6,862 bases of DNA. Source: Deltaproteobacteria bacterium. Lineage in GTDB: Bacteria > Desulfobacterota > Syntrophia > Syntrophales > UBA2192. The stretch is from contig JAPLJU010000092.1 of the NCBI GenBank assembly GCA_026388445.1, positions 1 through 6,862 of the forward strand. The letters are read 5' to 3'. The notes under the pieces were generated by a model, which did no database searches, was not told where the DNA came from, and saw only the letters and a list, made by a program, of their open reading frames with translations. Below are positions 1 through 5,951 of this stretch, one piece after another; position 1 is the stretch's first letter, and every line of letters starts with the position of its first letter. The position numbers were made by a program, and so were the translations under genes.

Positions 1-8
1 TGTGTGTC

Positions 9-521
9 ATGGACTCTATCGTTGGTTACATCGTTGGCGGCATTATTTTCGTTTATTTTACGCATCTGTTCTTCAAGAATAGGGCCGCGCGAGAAAGATT
101 CGAAAAGGCCGCCGAGGAACTTAGAAGGGCTTTCGCCCCCACAATTGCGGAACTCCGTGGTGATTATATTGACACTGGCATTATTAAAACAAGTTTTTTT
201 GACGAGAGCAGAATGCGAACTCAACACGAAGCAATGATCAATTTCAGGTACTTCTTGAAAGGAGAAAACCTTGCCGGGTACGACGATGTATGGAATGAAT
301 ATTATGATAATGGCAAGCAAGCTTATTCTATTATGGGAAGGGATATTTCTTCGGAAGAATTGCTTAATAATATCAATGATGTTCTCGTATACACGCGGTA
401 TGGATGGTCGCTTAATCCTGTAGATATTTGGAAGAAAATAAGGAAAAAACGAAAACTTTCCAAGAACGAAGTTAAAGAAATTTTGGATAAACTTTATGGA
501 CAGGATAAGCCAAACAGTTAA
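9..521 (+). CDS. Membrane-anchored hypothetical protein, AT-rich gene
   Basis: I do not recognise this 170-residue protein. It has one N-terminal hydrophobic segment (about residues 4-22) followed by a basic stretch (KNRAAR). This suggests a single-pass inner-membrane protein whose soluble, mostly helical remainder lies in the cytoplasm. The C-terminus is highly basic (WKKIRKKRKLSKNE, about residues 141-154). The ATG at 9 is the first start visible, but only 8 bases precede it, so neither a ribosome-binding site nor a longer N-terminus can be judged. It is the only convincing plus-strand gene here. Its base use differs from its neighbours: 301-360 has 20 G/C of 60 and 421-480 has 16 of 60, against 36 of 60 in 5161-5220. 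This may mean recent acquisition. It converges on the next gene, and the two stop codons overlap. Confidence 0.7.
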   Translation: MDSIVGYIVGGIIFVYFTHLFFKNRAARERFEKAAEELRRAFAPTIAELRGDYIDTGIIKTSFFDESRMRTQHEAMINFRYFLKGENLAGYDDVWNEYYDNGKQAYSIMGRDISSEELLNNINDVLVYTRYGWSLNPVDIWKKIRKKRKLSKNEVKEILDKLYGQDKPNS

Positions 522-829
522 ATGTATACTACCGCAAAATGGGACATTCCGAAATTAAAACCTGCCGGACAGTTCACATTGCCGGGTGCGGACACAGCAG
601 CGACGTCGGCACTGGTGAGTTTGAAGACTTTTCTGATTTTTCCCTCGAGTATCTTAGACCCGTTTAGCTCGATGACATCCAGTCCGTTAACGTTCCTGCC
701 CACCAGTTTCCCTGCCTGGGTATCGTATGAATTCCCGATTCCCTGGGCCGGAGATTCGGAAAGGTTTGTGAATACCATCACTAATATCCCCGCAATGAAT
801 GCTGAAAAAATGGCGATTTTTTTAAACAT
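518..829 (-). CDS. Small secreted protein of unknown function
   Basis: This is a 103-residue protein with a textbook Sec signal peptide: MFKK n-region, hydrophobic core at about residues 5-20, and likely cleavage after SPA at residue 28. About 75 mature residues would be exported. There is one Cys in the mature part (NCPAG, near the C-terminus), and no family is recognised. The frame is open further upstream to an ATG at 874, but the start at 829 is chosen because a strong Shine-Dalgarno GGGAGGTG (836-843) sits 6 nt before it and the signal peptide begins there. It is the last gene of the minus-strand run, 134 bp after the lipoprotein gene, so it may have its own promoter, though none is clear. 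Its stop overlaps that of the convergent gene at the left end. Confidence 0.72.
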   Translation of the reverse strand: MFKKIAIFSAFIAGILVMVFTNLSESPAQGIGNSYDTQAGKLVGRNVNGLDVIELNGSKILEGKIRKVFKLTSADVAAVSAPGNVNCPAGFNFGMSHFAVVYI

Positions 830-835
830 GGATTT

Positions 836-843
836 CACCTCCC
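836..843 (-). promoter_or_regulatory. Ribosome-binding site deciding the start at 829
   Basis: The minus strand reads GGGAGGTG, 6 nt before the ATG at 829. The longer reading of this frame (from 874) has no comparable site and would put 15 polar residues ahead of the signal peptide. A 6-bp inverted repeat, CTGCTG (843-848) with CAGCAG (859-864), abuts this site and could partly occlude it; that role is inferred. Confidence 0.65.
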
Positions 844-963
844 TGCTGATTGTTTGGACAGCAGCTCCTTGCATGAAACAGCTAGTGCACCTCTGCGAAG
901 AATCCAGTCATCGGCATGACGCTCCGAATGCATATAGACACGGGACGGAGAAAATCCATGTCT

Positions 964-1560
964 TTAATTGATACTCACTTCCTTAACCTGCATGCCCAGA
1001 CCGGTCATGGCCTCGGCCATTTTGCCCATGGCGGTCTTTGCCTTGGTAACCGCATCAATCAGGTTACCGGCTGCGTAAGTGTCTTTTGCCTCGGTCCAGA
1101 TCTGAGTGACCAGCGTTTGAGCAGCCCGGGCGTCGTCGAGCTTTGCCTTGTCCATACCGGGGGGAAGTTTCTTGCGCTGGGAGAGCTCTTCGATTCTTGC
1201 CTGAAGAGCATCCAGCATGGGAGGCAAATCCTTGCTGATGGACTCCCAGTTTTTCATCCATTCGATTTTTCGGGTCGCGGCGAGTGTGGTGAGATAATTT
1301 ACTTTATCGGGTAGCGCCGTGGCCGCTTTGAAGGCGGCATCGTACTCGTTTCGGTCATATTTGTCCTTCGCTGTCAGGATTGCTTTTTCAACCTCCCGGG
1401 TTTCCACCGTCGCGTACTTCAGGGCCTCTTCCTTGATGGCATTAAAGACATTCTCGGCAGATTTAATGGTCTTTTCAGCCGGCTCTTTGCTGATGGAACA
1501 GGCCGCAATGAACAGTCCGACCATGATCAGAATAAAGACCTTCATCCCCCGCTTCGTCAT
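964..1560 (-). CDS. Alpha-helical lipoprotein
   Basis: The 198-residue product has a lipoprotein signal: a basic start (MTKRGMK), a hydrophobic core, then the lipobox IAAC with Cys21 as the predicted lipidated residue. The mature part is rich in Ala, Lys and Glu. It reads as amphipathic helices with an A-x-x-A pattern (for example DAAFKAATALPDKV and DAVTKAKTAMGKMAEAM), resembling tetratricopeptide-like or DUF4398-type envelope proteins; that comparison is from memory and weak. The frame is open to 1614, but the ATG at 1560 is chosen because AAGGAGG lies 4 nt upstream (1565-1571) and the signal peptide starts there. It follows the transglutaminase-like gene by 50 bp with a hairpin between. Likely location is the periplasmic face of the inner or outer membrane. 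Function unknown. Confidence 0.78.
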   Translation of the reverse strand: MTKRGMKVFILIMVGLFIAACSISKEPAEKTIKSAENVFNAIKEEALKYATVETREVEKAILTAKDKYDRNEYDAAFKAATALPDKVNYLTTLAATRKIEWMKNWESISKDLPPMLDALQARIEELSQRKKLPPGMDKAKLDDARAAQTLVTQIWTEAKDTYAAGNLIDAVTKAKTAMGKMAEAMTGLGMQVKEVSIN

Positions 1561-1585
1561 AACGCCTCCTTCTCTGACAGAAATG

Positions 1586-1606
1586 GCTCCCACCTCAGGC
1601 GGGAGC
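1586..1606 (-). terminator. Intergenic hairpin after the transglutaminase-like gene
   Basis: The minus-strand RNA can form a 9-bp stem, GCUCCCGCC with GGUGGGAGC (one G-U pair), closed by a 3-nt UGA loop. It starts 4 nt after the stop codon at 1611. Only a weak U-rich stretch follows (CAUUUCUG), so it may be a leaky terminator or an RNA-stability element. The G-U pair would be an A-C mismatch in a plus-strand transcript, which favours a role in minus-strand transcription. Confidence 0.45.
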
Positions 1607-1610
1607 TTGT

Positions 1611-3152
1611 TCACTCATGACACATGGCTCTGTAATCCAGGACTCTGGCCCTGACCTGACCCACCACTTTTCCGATACTCATCATCGAAATCCACGAGGG
1701 TCCTTCGGTGAGCTTGACGTGGGTGGCATCGATTCCTGCCTGGCCGAAGGTCGGGTCCACGGCCATCCAACCATCGGCATAGCTCTCCGCCCAGGCGTGA
1801 TAGAGAAACCCCGTCTCTTCGAGGTACACGAGGCCTCCGGCCAGGCGCGTCGGGATCCCCGATGCGCGGGCCAGTGCCGCGTAAAGAAGCGTGTGGGCCT
1901 GGCATTCCCCCTTCTTGGTGTGAAGGACCTCGAGAGCCGAGACGCTGTCCACGATCTCGTCCCTGATCTCTTCGGAGACCCACTTTGTGAGACGCCGGAT
2001 TTTGTCGAGATCCGACGGGGCACCGAGAACGATTTCATTCGCTTTTTTGACAATTTCCGGATGATCGCTTTCGACATGATCCGTGGCGGTGAGATAGATG
2101 TAGCGGTCAGCCGCGTTCAAAGACTCTTTGATCTTTATGGGATCCGGACCGGAATTCCTCTCGAGCGTGTAAAGAGCGACAGGCTTCCCCGACTCGATGG
2201 TCTCCTGGACGGATTGACCAGGCCCCTCCAGGAGCGGCAGCCCCCCGACAATGCCCCCAAGGGCGACTTTCAGATAACTGGCCTGCCGCGGGCAGGGAAG
2301 CGCACGATCCGTCTTCACGAGGCTGAAATCGAGGATGAGATCCTTTTTGTTCATGCTGGCCTCGGAGAGGAACTGTTTCGCCCGGCTCTCGTCCTCCTTG
2401 TAGGTGATGAGAACGCCGCCCATGGCAAGCTCGAAGATCGTCTCTCCCGCGGGATTGATCCAGCTCGTGACGGCCTGGCCGAGCATGGTGGTCTCCACCC
2501 TGAAAGAGGGCTCGATGAGAAGCTTCGGGCTTTTCTCAAAGGCCTCGACGGACTGTGCGACTTCTGTAATCGTTTGCGTCTGGGGGTCGAAAACATCGTA
2601 ACGATACTTCGATCCGACGCTCATCCCCGTTATGAGCGGATAGAAATTGACGGCGCCAGCAGGGAAAACAGGTCGGTTCAATTCCTTAACGAGCGTCTTC
2701 TTCTCTCCACCCGACTGCTGGAGCGCGTGCAACCTTCCGTCCTTGATTTCGCCTTCCAGAAGCAGAATTTTTCCGTCCATATTCATATCGTAGCGGAAGG
2801 ACACAAGCTGCAGATCGGTCCGGACCTGATCCTCACTGTGAAGAGAAATTTTCTTGTCAACACCGAGAAACTTAAGACGCATGTGGGCCTCGGAAGTGAT
2901 GAGAAAAAGCTCCCGATGCTCGAGCGGCTGTACCTTCAAGTAAGTGAATCCAACCTTTTCGCCGTTGAACACGAAGCCCGCCCACTGCTCGCGGTAGGGG
3001 AGATCATGGAGGCTGGAAAACTTGACCCTGTCCACGGGGGGCTGAAGGGTCTGAAAGTAGATCGATGCGCAGGAAAGGCCTGAGAGAGAAATCAGAATGA
3101 GAAAAAGAGTCATGGCAGACTTTTTGAGGATGCCCGACTCCGGATTTGCCAT
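1611..3152 (-). CDS. Transglutaminase-like domain protein, putative lipoprotein
   Basis: This 513-residue exported protein has a C-terminal transglutaminase-like (papain-fold) domain, about residues 370-480. The catalytic triad of the family is visible: Cys417 in GECQAH, His452 in YHAWAE and Asp466 in VDPTFG. The N-terminus (KKSAMTLFLILISLSG) is a signal sequence ending at Cys28 (GLSCAS). Its lipobox is imperfect because Gly occupies position -3, so lipidation is likely but not certain. Residues of about 40-360 look beta-rich and match no family I can name. Bacterial members of this fold act as cysteine proteases, amidases or cross-linkers on envelope proteins; the substrate here is unknown. 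The start is supported by AGGAAGAGG (3157-3165). The gene begins 24 bp after the HMG-CoA lyase stop with no hairpin between, so the two are probably co-transcribed despite unrelated roles. Confidence 0.85.
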   Translation of the reverse strand: MANPESGILKKSAMTLFLILISLSGLSCASIYFQTLQPPVDRVKFSSLHDLPYREQWAGFVFNGEKVGFTYLKVQPLEHRELFLITSEAHMRLKFLGVDKKISLHSEDQVRTDLQLVSFRYDMNMDGKILLLEGEIKDGRLHALQQSGGEKKTLVKELNRPVFPAGAVNFYPLITGMSVGSKYRYDVFDPQTQTITEVAQSVEAFEKSPKLLIEPSFRVETTMLGQAVTSWINPAGETIFELAMGGVLITYKEDESRAKQFLSEASMNKKDLILDFSLVKTDRALPCPRQASYLKVALGGIVGGLPLLEGPGQSVQETIESGKPVALYTLERNSGPDPIKIKESLNAADRYIYLTATDHVESDHPEIVKKANEIVLGAPSDLDKIRRLTKWVSEEIRDEIVDSVSALEVLHTKKGECQAHTLLYAALARASGIPTRLAGGLVYLEETGFLYHAWAESYADGWMAVDPTFGQAGIDATHVKLTEGPSWISMMSIGKVVGQVRARVLDYRAMCHE

Positions 3153-3176
3153 GATACCTCTTCCTGGGTGGACGAT

Positions 3177-4088
3177 TCAGCGGCAGAAGGCGCCCGTCAG
3201 GTGGGAAACGGCCGCAGGGAAAACCAGGCCCATGTGTTTTTCAAAGCCCTGGCTCACTTCGATCAATTTTTTGAGATCAATCCCCGTCCGCACGCCCGCA
3301 TCGTGCAGCATGCTGACGGTGTCTTCCGTTGCGATATTCCCCCGGGCCCCCGCAATGAAAGGGCAACCGCCAAGGCCCCCCAGGGATGTATCGAAAATCG
3401 TCACCCCCTCTTCCAGCGCGGCCCAGAGATTCGCCATACCCTGCCCCCTCGTGTTGTGCAGATGAAGCGAAATCGATGTCTTGCCCGTGAGTTCCCTCAC
3501 GCGGCTTATCATCTCTTTCATCTGCCGGGGGTTCCCCAATCCCGATGTGTCTGCAAGGCATATCTCTTCCGGCCCTTCGTCGAAAAGACTTCCGACCAAT
3601 TTCAAGACCTGACGGGGGGGAATTTTCCCTTCGTATGCACAGCCGAAGGCGTTCATGACACCGGTCCTGACCTTGATGCCCGAGGAACTCGCCTTCCGTA
3701 TCAAAGTGAGCGCTTCCTTCAGGGCCTCGTCGATGGACTTGTTGCTGTTTTTCCGGCTGTGGGTCTCGCTCGCCGACACGAAGATGCCGACATGGGGCAC
3801 CCCGCACGCCATCGCCCGGTCCAGGCCCCGCTCGCTCAGGATGAGAGCGGAATACACAATACCCTTCTTACGATCGATCCTCTTCCAGAGTTCCTCGGCG
3901 TCGGCCATCTGTGGGACCAGTTTGGGATTCACAAAGGATGAGACCTCGATCCGCCGCACCCCCGAAGCCGCCAGGCGGTCGATGAGGCGGAGTTTTTCCT
4001 CGGTGGAGACAATGTTTTTTTCGTTCTGGATACCGTCCCTCAGGACGACTTCATGAAGGACGGCCTTTGCAGGCAAGGGGCTTTTCAT
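3177..4088 (-). CDS. mvaB: Hydroxymethylglutaryl-CoA lyase
   Basis: HMG-CoA lyase cleaves 3-hydroxy-3-methylglutaryl-CoA to acetyl-CoA and acetoacetate, the last step of leucine degradation, in the cytoplasm. The 303-residue product is full length for the family. The residues known in human HMGCL fall at identical spacing: Arg17-Asp18 (R41, D42), Glu48 (E72), His209 and His211 in HLHNTRGQG (H233, H235), Cys242 in GLGGCPF (C266) and Asn251 in GNIATED (N275). The metal site and catalytic Cys are therefore intact. One deviation is EVVLRDG where the usual motif is EVGPRDG. The frame extends to a GTG at 4130, but the ATG at 4088 gives the usual N-terminal length and leaves room for the promoter found at 4148-4176. 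Its Shine-Dalgarno is weak (GGGTG, 8 nt before). Other acyl-CoA lyases of the family are possible but less likely given the hydratase nearby. Confidence 0.9.
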   Translation of the reverse strand: MKSPLPAKAVLHEVVLRDGIQNEKNIVSTEEKLRLIDRLAASGVRRIEVSSFVNPKLVPQMADAEELWKRIDRKKGIVYSALILSERGLDRAMACGVPHVGIFVSASETHSRKNSNKSIDEALKEALTLIRKASSSGIKVRTGVMNAFGCAYEGKIPPRQVLKLVGSLFDEGPEEICLADTSGLGNPRQMKEMISRVRELTGKTSISLHLHNTRGQGMANLWAALEEGVTIFDTSLGGLGGCPFIAGARGNIATEDTVSMLHDAGVRTGIDLKKLIEVSQGFEKHMGLVFPAAVSHLTGAFCR

Positions 4089-4147
4089 GGATTCAACACC
4101 CGCATGAATAGAAAACGGCGCTGAACGCACGACGCTCTCTTGAGGAC

Positions 4148-4176
4148 ATGATATTCGGTATCCGGGTACAGTTCAA
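4148..4176 (-). promoter_or_regulatory. Sigma70-like promoter before the HMG-CoA lyase gene
   Basis: On the minus strand TTGAAC (4171-4176) and TATCAT (4148-4153) are separated by exactly 17 bp. The -10 box matches the consensus at 5 of 6 positions and the -35 box at 4 of 6. Transcription would start near 4141, giving a leader of about 50 nt to the ATG at 4088. It lies downstream of the hairpin at 4256-4289, so the HMG-CoA lyase and following envelope genes could be transcribed separately from the genes above. Predicted by eye only. Confidence 0.4.
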
Positions 4177-4255
4177 CACCCAAGCCTTACGAAAGTCCTC
4201 GGCGGAAGACCTCCCCCCGGACATGGTTTCGATGTCTATCGTAGGGATGAAATGA

Positions 4256-4289
4256 ATGCCGGACCGCTACCGATTGTGCGGCCCGGCAT
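4256..4289 (-). terminator. Strong hairpin after the biotin carrier gene
   Basis: A 12-bp inverted repeat, ATGCCGGACCGC (4256-4267) with GCGGCCCGGCAT (4278-4289), flanks a 10-nt loop. In the minus-strand transcript all 12 positions pair, one as G-U; in a plus-strand transcript that position is an A-C mismatch. It lies 27 nt past the biotin carrier stop. The sequence after it (UCAUUUCAUCCC) is only mildly U-rich, so it may be a weak intrinsic terminator or a 3' end protector. Confidence 0.55.
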
Positions 4290-4316
4290 CTCCAATCAAT
4301 AAAGGAATTTTTCTTC

Positions 4317-4529
4317 CTATTCCAGAACGACGAGAACCTGGTTGGTGTTCACCTTGTCCTGCTCGGCGACCTTGATCTCCTTCACCTTCCCCGCCGACGG
4401 AGCGACAATCGGGTTTTCCATCTTCATCGCCTCAAGGATGACGAGCTCGTCGTCAGCCTTCACGCTGTCCCCGACACTAACCAGGATTTCCGTGATCGTT
4501 CCGGGCATGGGGGCTACTACATCAGCCAT
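4317..4529 (-). CDS. Free-standing biotin carrier protein (biotinyl domain)
   Basis: The 70-residue protein is a bare biotin/lipoyl-attachment domain. It starts with the APMPGTI strand and carries the biotinylation motif EAMKMEN with Lys36 as the expected biotin site; the Met-Lys-Met context marks biotin rather than lipoate. It would shuttle carboxybiotin between a biotin carboxylase and a carboxyltransferase. In most 3-methylcrotonyl-CoA carboxylases this domain is the C-terminal part of a long alpha subunit, so a separate carrier implies a split enzyme. The likely partner is the carboxyltransferase whose end lies at the right edge; this is inferred from context. It could also serve another acyl-CoA carboxylase or decarboxylase. 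The start is well set by GAGAGGAGG (4538-4546), 8 nt upstream. The gene sits between the two HMG-CoA-lyase-like genes. Confidence 0.9.
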   Translation of the reverse strand: MADVVAPMPGTITEILVSVGDSVKADDELVILEAMKMENPIVAPSAGKVKEIKVAEQDKVNTNQVLVVLE

Positions 4530-4584
4530 TTGAACATCCTCCTCTCTTTATCTTATCCTAATGAATACGTGACGATCATATCAT

Positions 4585-4600
4585 GAAACCTGCCGGTTTC
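4585..4600 (-). promoter_or_regulatory. Short hairpin in the leader of the biotin carrier gene
   Basis: A perfect 6-bp inverted repeat, GAAACC (4585-4590) with GGTTTC (4595-4600), has a 4-nt loop, about 55 nt before the biotin carrier start. No U-tract follows. The function is unknown; it could be an RNA structure or a small operator. Confidence 0.25.
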
Positions 4601-4619
4601 GTTTATAAGGCATAGACAC

Positions 4620-4643
4620 AAGGGAAAGCGAAACCCTTCCCCT
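4620..4643 (-). terminator. Hairpin after the 395-residue lyase-like gene
   Basis: The minus-strand RNA can pair AGGGGAAGG with CUUUCCCUU (9 bp, two G-U pairs) around a 6-nt GUUUCG loop. It starts 17 nt after the stop at 4661. No U-run follows (GUGUC), so this is a candidate attenuator or stability element rather than a clear intrinsic terminator. Confidence 0.35.
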
Positions 4644-4660
4644 GCTTGAATCCCTGTTCA

Positions 4661-5848
4661 TTACTTCTTCCACGCAGCCGGTCCCCAGAGCTCGGGGACA
4701 ATGGCTTTTTCAGACCAATCGGGCGGGACTCTCTGGCCGGGCTTCTCGCCTACTTTTGCGACCAACTTGGCAAGACCGGGACGGCCAAATTGAGGATTTC
4801 CGGCCTTGGCCGTTCGGCCATTGTAAATGGCCTCAGAACGGAGCCTGCGGCCGACGGTCTTTTCCATCTTGTTGCCGAGCCACAGCACGCGGTCCAAATT
4901 ATAACCGTGCTCGATGCCCATCTCATCGATCTGGACAAGCAGGTCTTCCAGGGTAATCAGCCCTACGAACCGGTGATCCCTGTAATAATACTCACCCGTC
5001 CCACGGATGGGGCAGTCATCGAGGAAGTTGGCGGGCTGTCCGCCCAGACCACCCAGGGTTCCCTCGAAGCGGCAGATGCCCGCCTGCAGCGCTGCCAGGA
5101 TCGAGGCCGCGGCAATGCGCTTCGTCTCGTGGAGGTGGCAGAGATGCGCCTCGGGTTGCGGCATGGCATCGAGGATCATGGAGAAGTAACGGTAGCACTG
5201 GTCCGCCGAGGCGGAACCGTCATGGTCGGCATGCTCGATATCATAGGCGCCGATCTGGAACCAGCGTTTGGTGAACTCCACGGCGTCCTCGAGCTTGGTG
5301 GCTCCGCTGATAGGGCTTCCCCAGATGGTACTCACCGTACCGACCATCTTCATACCGGCATCGCGGGCCTTCTTGATGCACCGTTCGGCTTCTTTCCAGT
5401 ACTGGGTCAGGGTTGTACCGGAATTGGCAAAGTGATGCTCGGGGTCCGTGGAGACCATCATGAGGATGCGGTCGGGGCCGATCCCCTTCTTCCTCATCTC
5501 GATAGCCCAGTCAACGGCCGGCTCACGGATCGTCACAGCCGTCAGGCAGACGTCCTTGTCCAGGTTGATCCCTGCACGCTCGCAGCGCTTCTTGAAACCG
5601 TCGCTTCGAAGAGCCGTCATGACCTGCTCGGCGTCCCTGAACTGGGGGATCCCCGCGGGGTTGCCCAGGTTGGTGGCCTCGAGTTCCTTGCAGCCCGCAA
5701 GGATCATCTCCTGGCCGTAGAATATTTTGGCCGCCGTGGAGATGGTCTTTTCCTCGTGCTGGAAACCGTCACGGATGGTGATGTCCCCGATGGTTACTTT
5801 CTTTGGCATTCTTGGGAAAATTTTCCAGAGATTATACTCTGTCGCCAT
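4661..5848 (-). CDS. HMG-CoA-lyase-like DRE-TIM family protein, reaction unknown
   Basis: The 395-residue protein belongs to the HMGL-like/pyruvate carboxyltransferase TIM-barrel family. Arg26-Asp27 (TIRDGFQHEE), Glu57 (LEATNLGNP) and His238/His240 (CHLHETKR) match the family's catalytic and metal-binding residues; Glu57 keeps the same spacing from Arg26 as in human HMG-CoA lyase. Three things differ. The catalytic Cys loop GGCP is GGQP (Gln271). The following loop appears longer, with GTGE where lyases have the metal-ligand Asn (GxxGN). About 90 residues follow the barrel motifs. The carboxylated Lys of pyruvate carboxylase-type transferases (KDMAG) is not seen; the corresponding region reads HADHDGSAS. 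It is thus neither a normal HMG-CoA lyase nor a standard biotin-dependent carboxyltransferase. The start at 5848 is supported by AGGAGG at 5859-5864 (10 nt spacing); the ATG at 5809 lacks a site. Family certain, substrate unknown, probably an acyl-CoA in branched-chain catabolism. Confidence 0.83.
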   Translation of the reverse strand: MATEYNLWKIFPRMPKKVTIGDITIRDGFQHEEKTISTAAKIFYGQEMILAGCKELEATNLGNPAGIPQFRDAEQVMTALRSDGFKKRCERAGINLDKDVCLTAVTIREPAVDWAIEMRKKGIGPDRILMMVSTDPEHHFANSGTTLTQYWKEAERCIKKARDAGMKMVGTVSTIWGSPISGATKLEDAVEFTKRWFQIGAYDIEHADHDGSASADQCYRYFSMILDAMPQPEAHLCHLHETKRIAAASILAALQAGICRFEGTLGGLGGQPANFLDDCPIRGTGEYYYRDHRFVGLITLEDLLVQIDEMGIEHGYNLDRVLWLGNKMEKTVGRRLRSEAIYNGRTAKAGNPQFGRPGLAKLVAKVGEKPGQRVPPDWSEKAIVPELWGPAAWKK

Positions 5849-5901
5849 AACAAACTATCCTCCTAATATTAAATTTGTTTAGTTTATCAGCTCTCGGTCA
5901 T

Positions 5902-5941
5902 AATTTTCCCTCCCCCGGCGGCAGCGAGAGGAGGGAAAATT
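5902..5941 (-). terminator. Perfect 12-bp inverted repeat after the hydratase gene
   Basis: AATTTTCCCTCC (5902-5913) and GGAGGGAAAATT (5930-5941) pair perfectly around a 16-nt GC-rich loop. It lies 10 nt beyond the stop of the hydratase gene. In neither direction is there a long U-tract after a GC stem, so it is ambiguous: terminator-like, an RNA processing/stability element, or less likely a protein-binding palindrome. The next gene starts 54 bp further on. Confidence 0.5.
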
Positions 5942-5951
5942 TGATCTCTTC

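Noticed and set aside
4..237. 77-codon open frame overlapping the first gene in another frame
   Set aside because: It is shorter and without a visible ribosome-binding site. The 170-residue frame has a coherent membrane segment and soluble domain.
522..971. 149-codon plus-strand open frame directly after the first gene
   Set aside because: It overlaps the secreted protein gene, which has a clear signal peptide and strong ribosome-binding site; the plus frame shows neither.
1617..3083. 488-codon plus-strand open frame opposite the transglutaminase-like gene
   Set aside because: The minus-strand reading has a signal sequence and an intact catalytic triad. The plus reading is an Arg/Asp/Leu-rich sequence without recognisable motifs.
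3168..3941. 257-codon plus-strand open frame opposite HMG-CoA lyase
   Set aside because: It is a shadow of a gene whose residues match HMG-CoA lyase at exact spacing.
4089..4130. GTG start giving 14 extra residues on HMG-CoA lyase
   Set aside because: The Shine-Dalgarno is poor, the N-terminus would be longer than usual for the family, and it would begin about 10 nt from the predicted transcription start.
4596..4625. TATAAA-like -10 element upstream of the biotin carrier gene
   Set aside because: No acceptable -35 box lies 16-18 bp upstream of it, so I do not call a promoter.
4646..5866. 406-codon plus-strand open frame opposite the 395-residue lyase-like gene
   Set aside because: It mirrors the real gene almost end to end, has no family resemblance or good ribosome-binding site, and arises from GC-rich codon use on the other strand.
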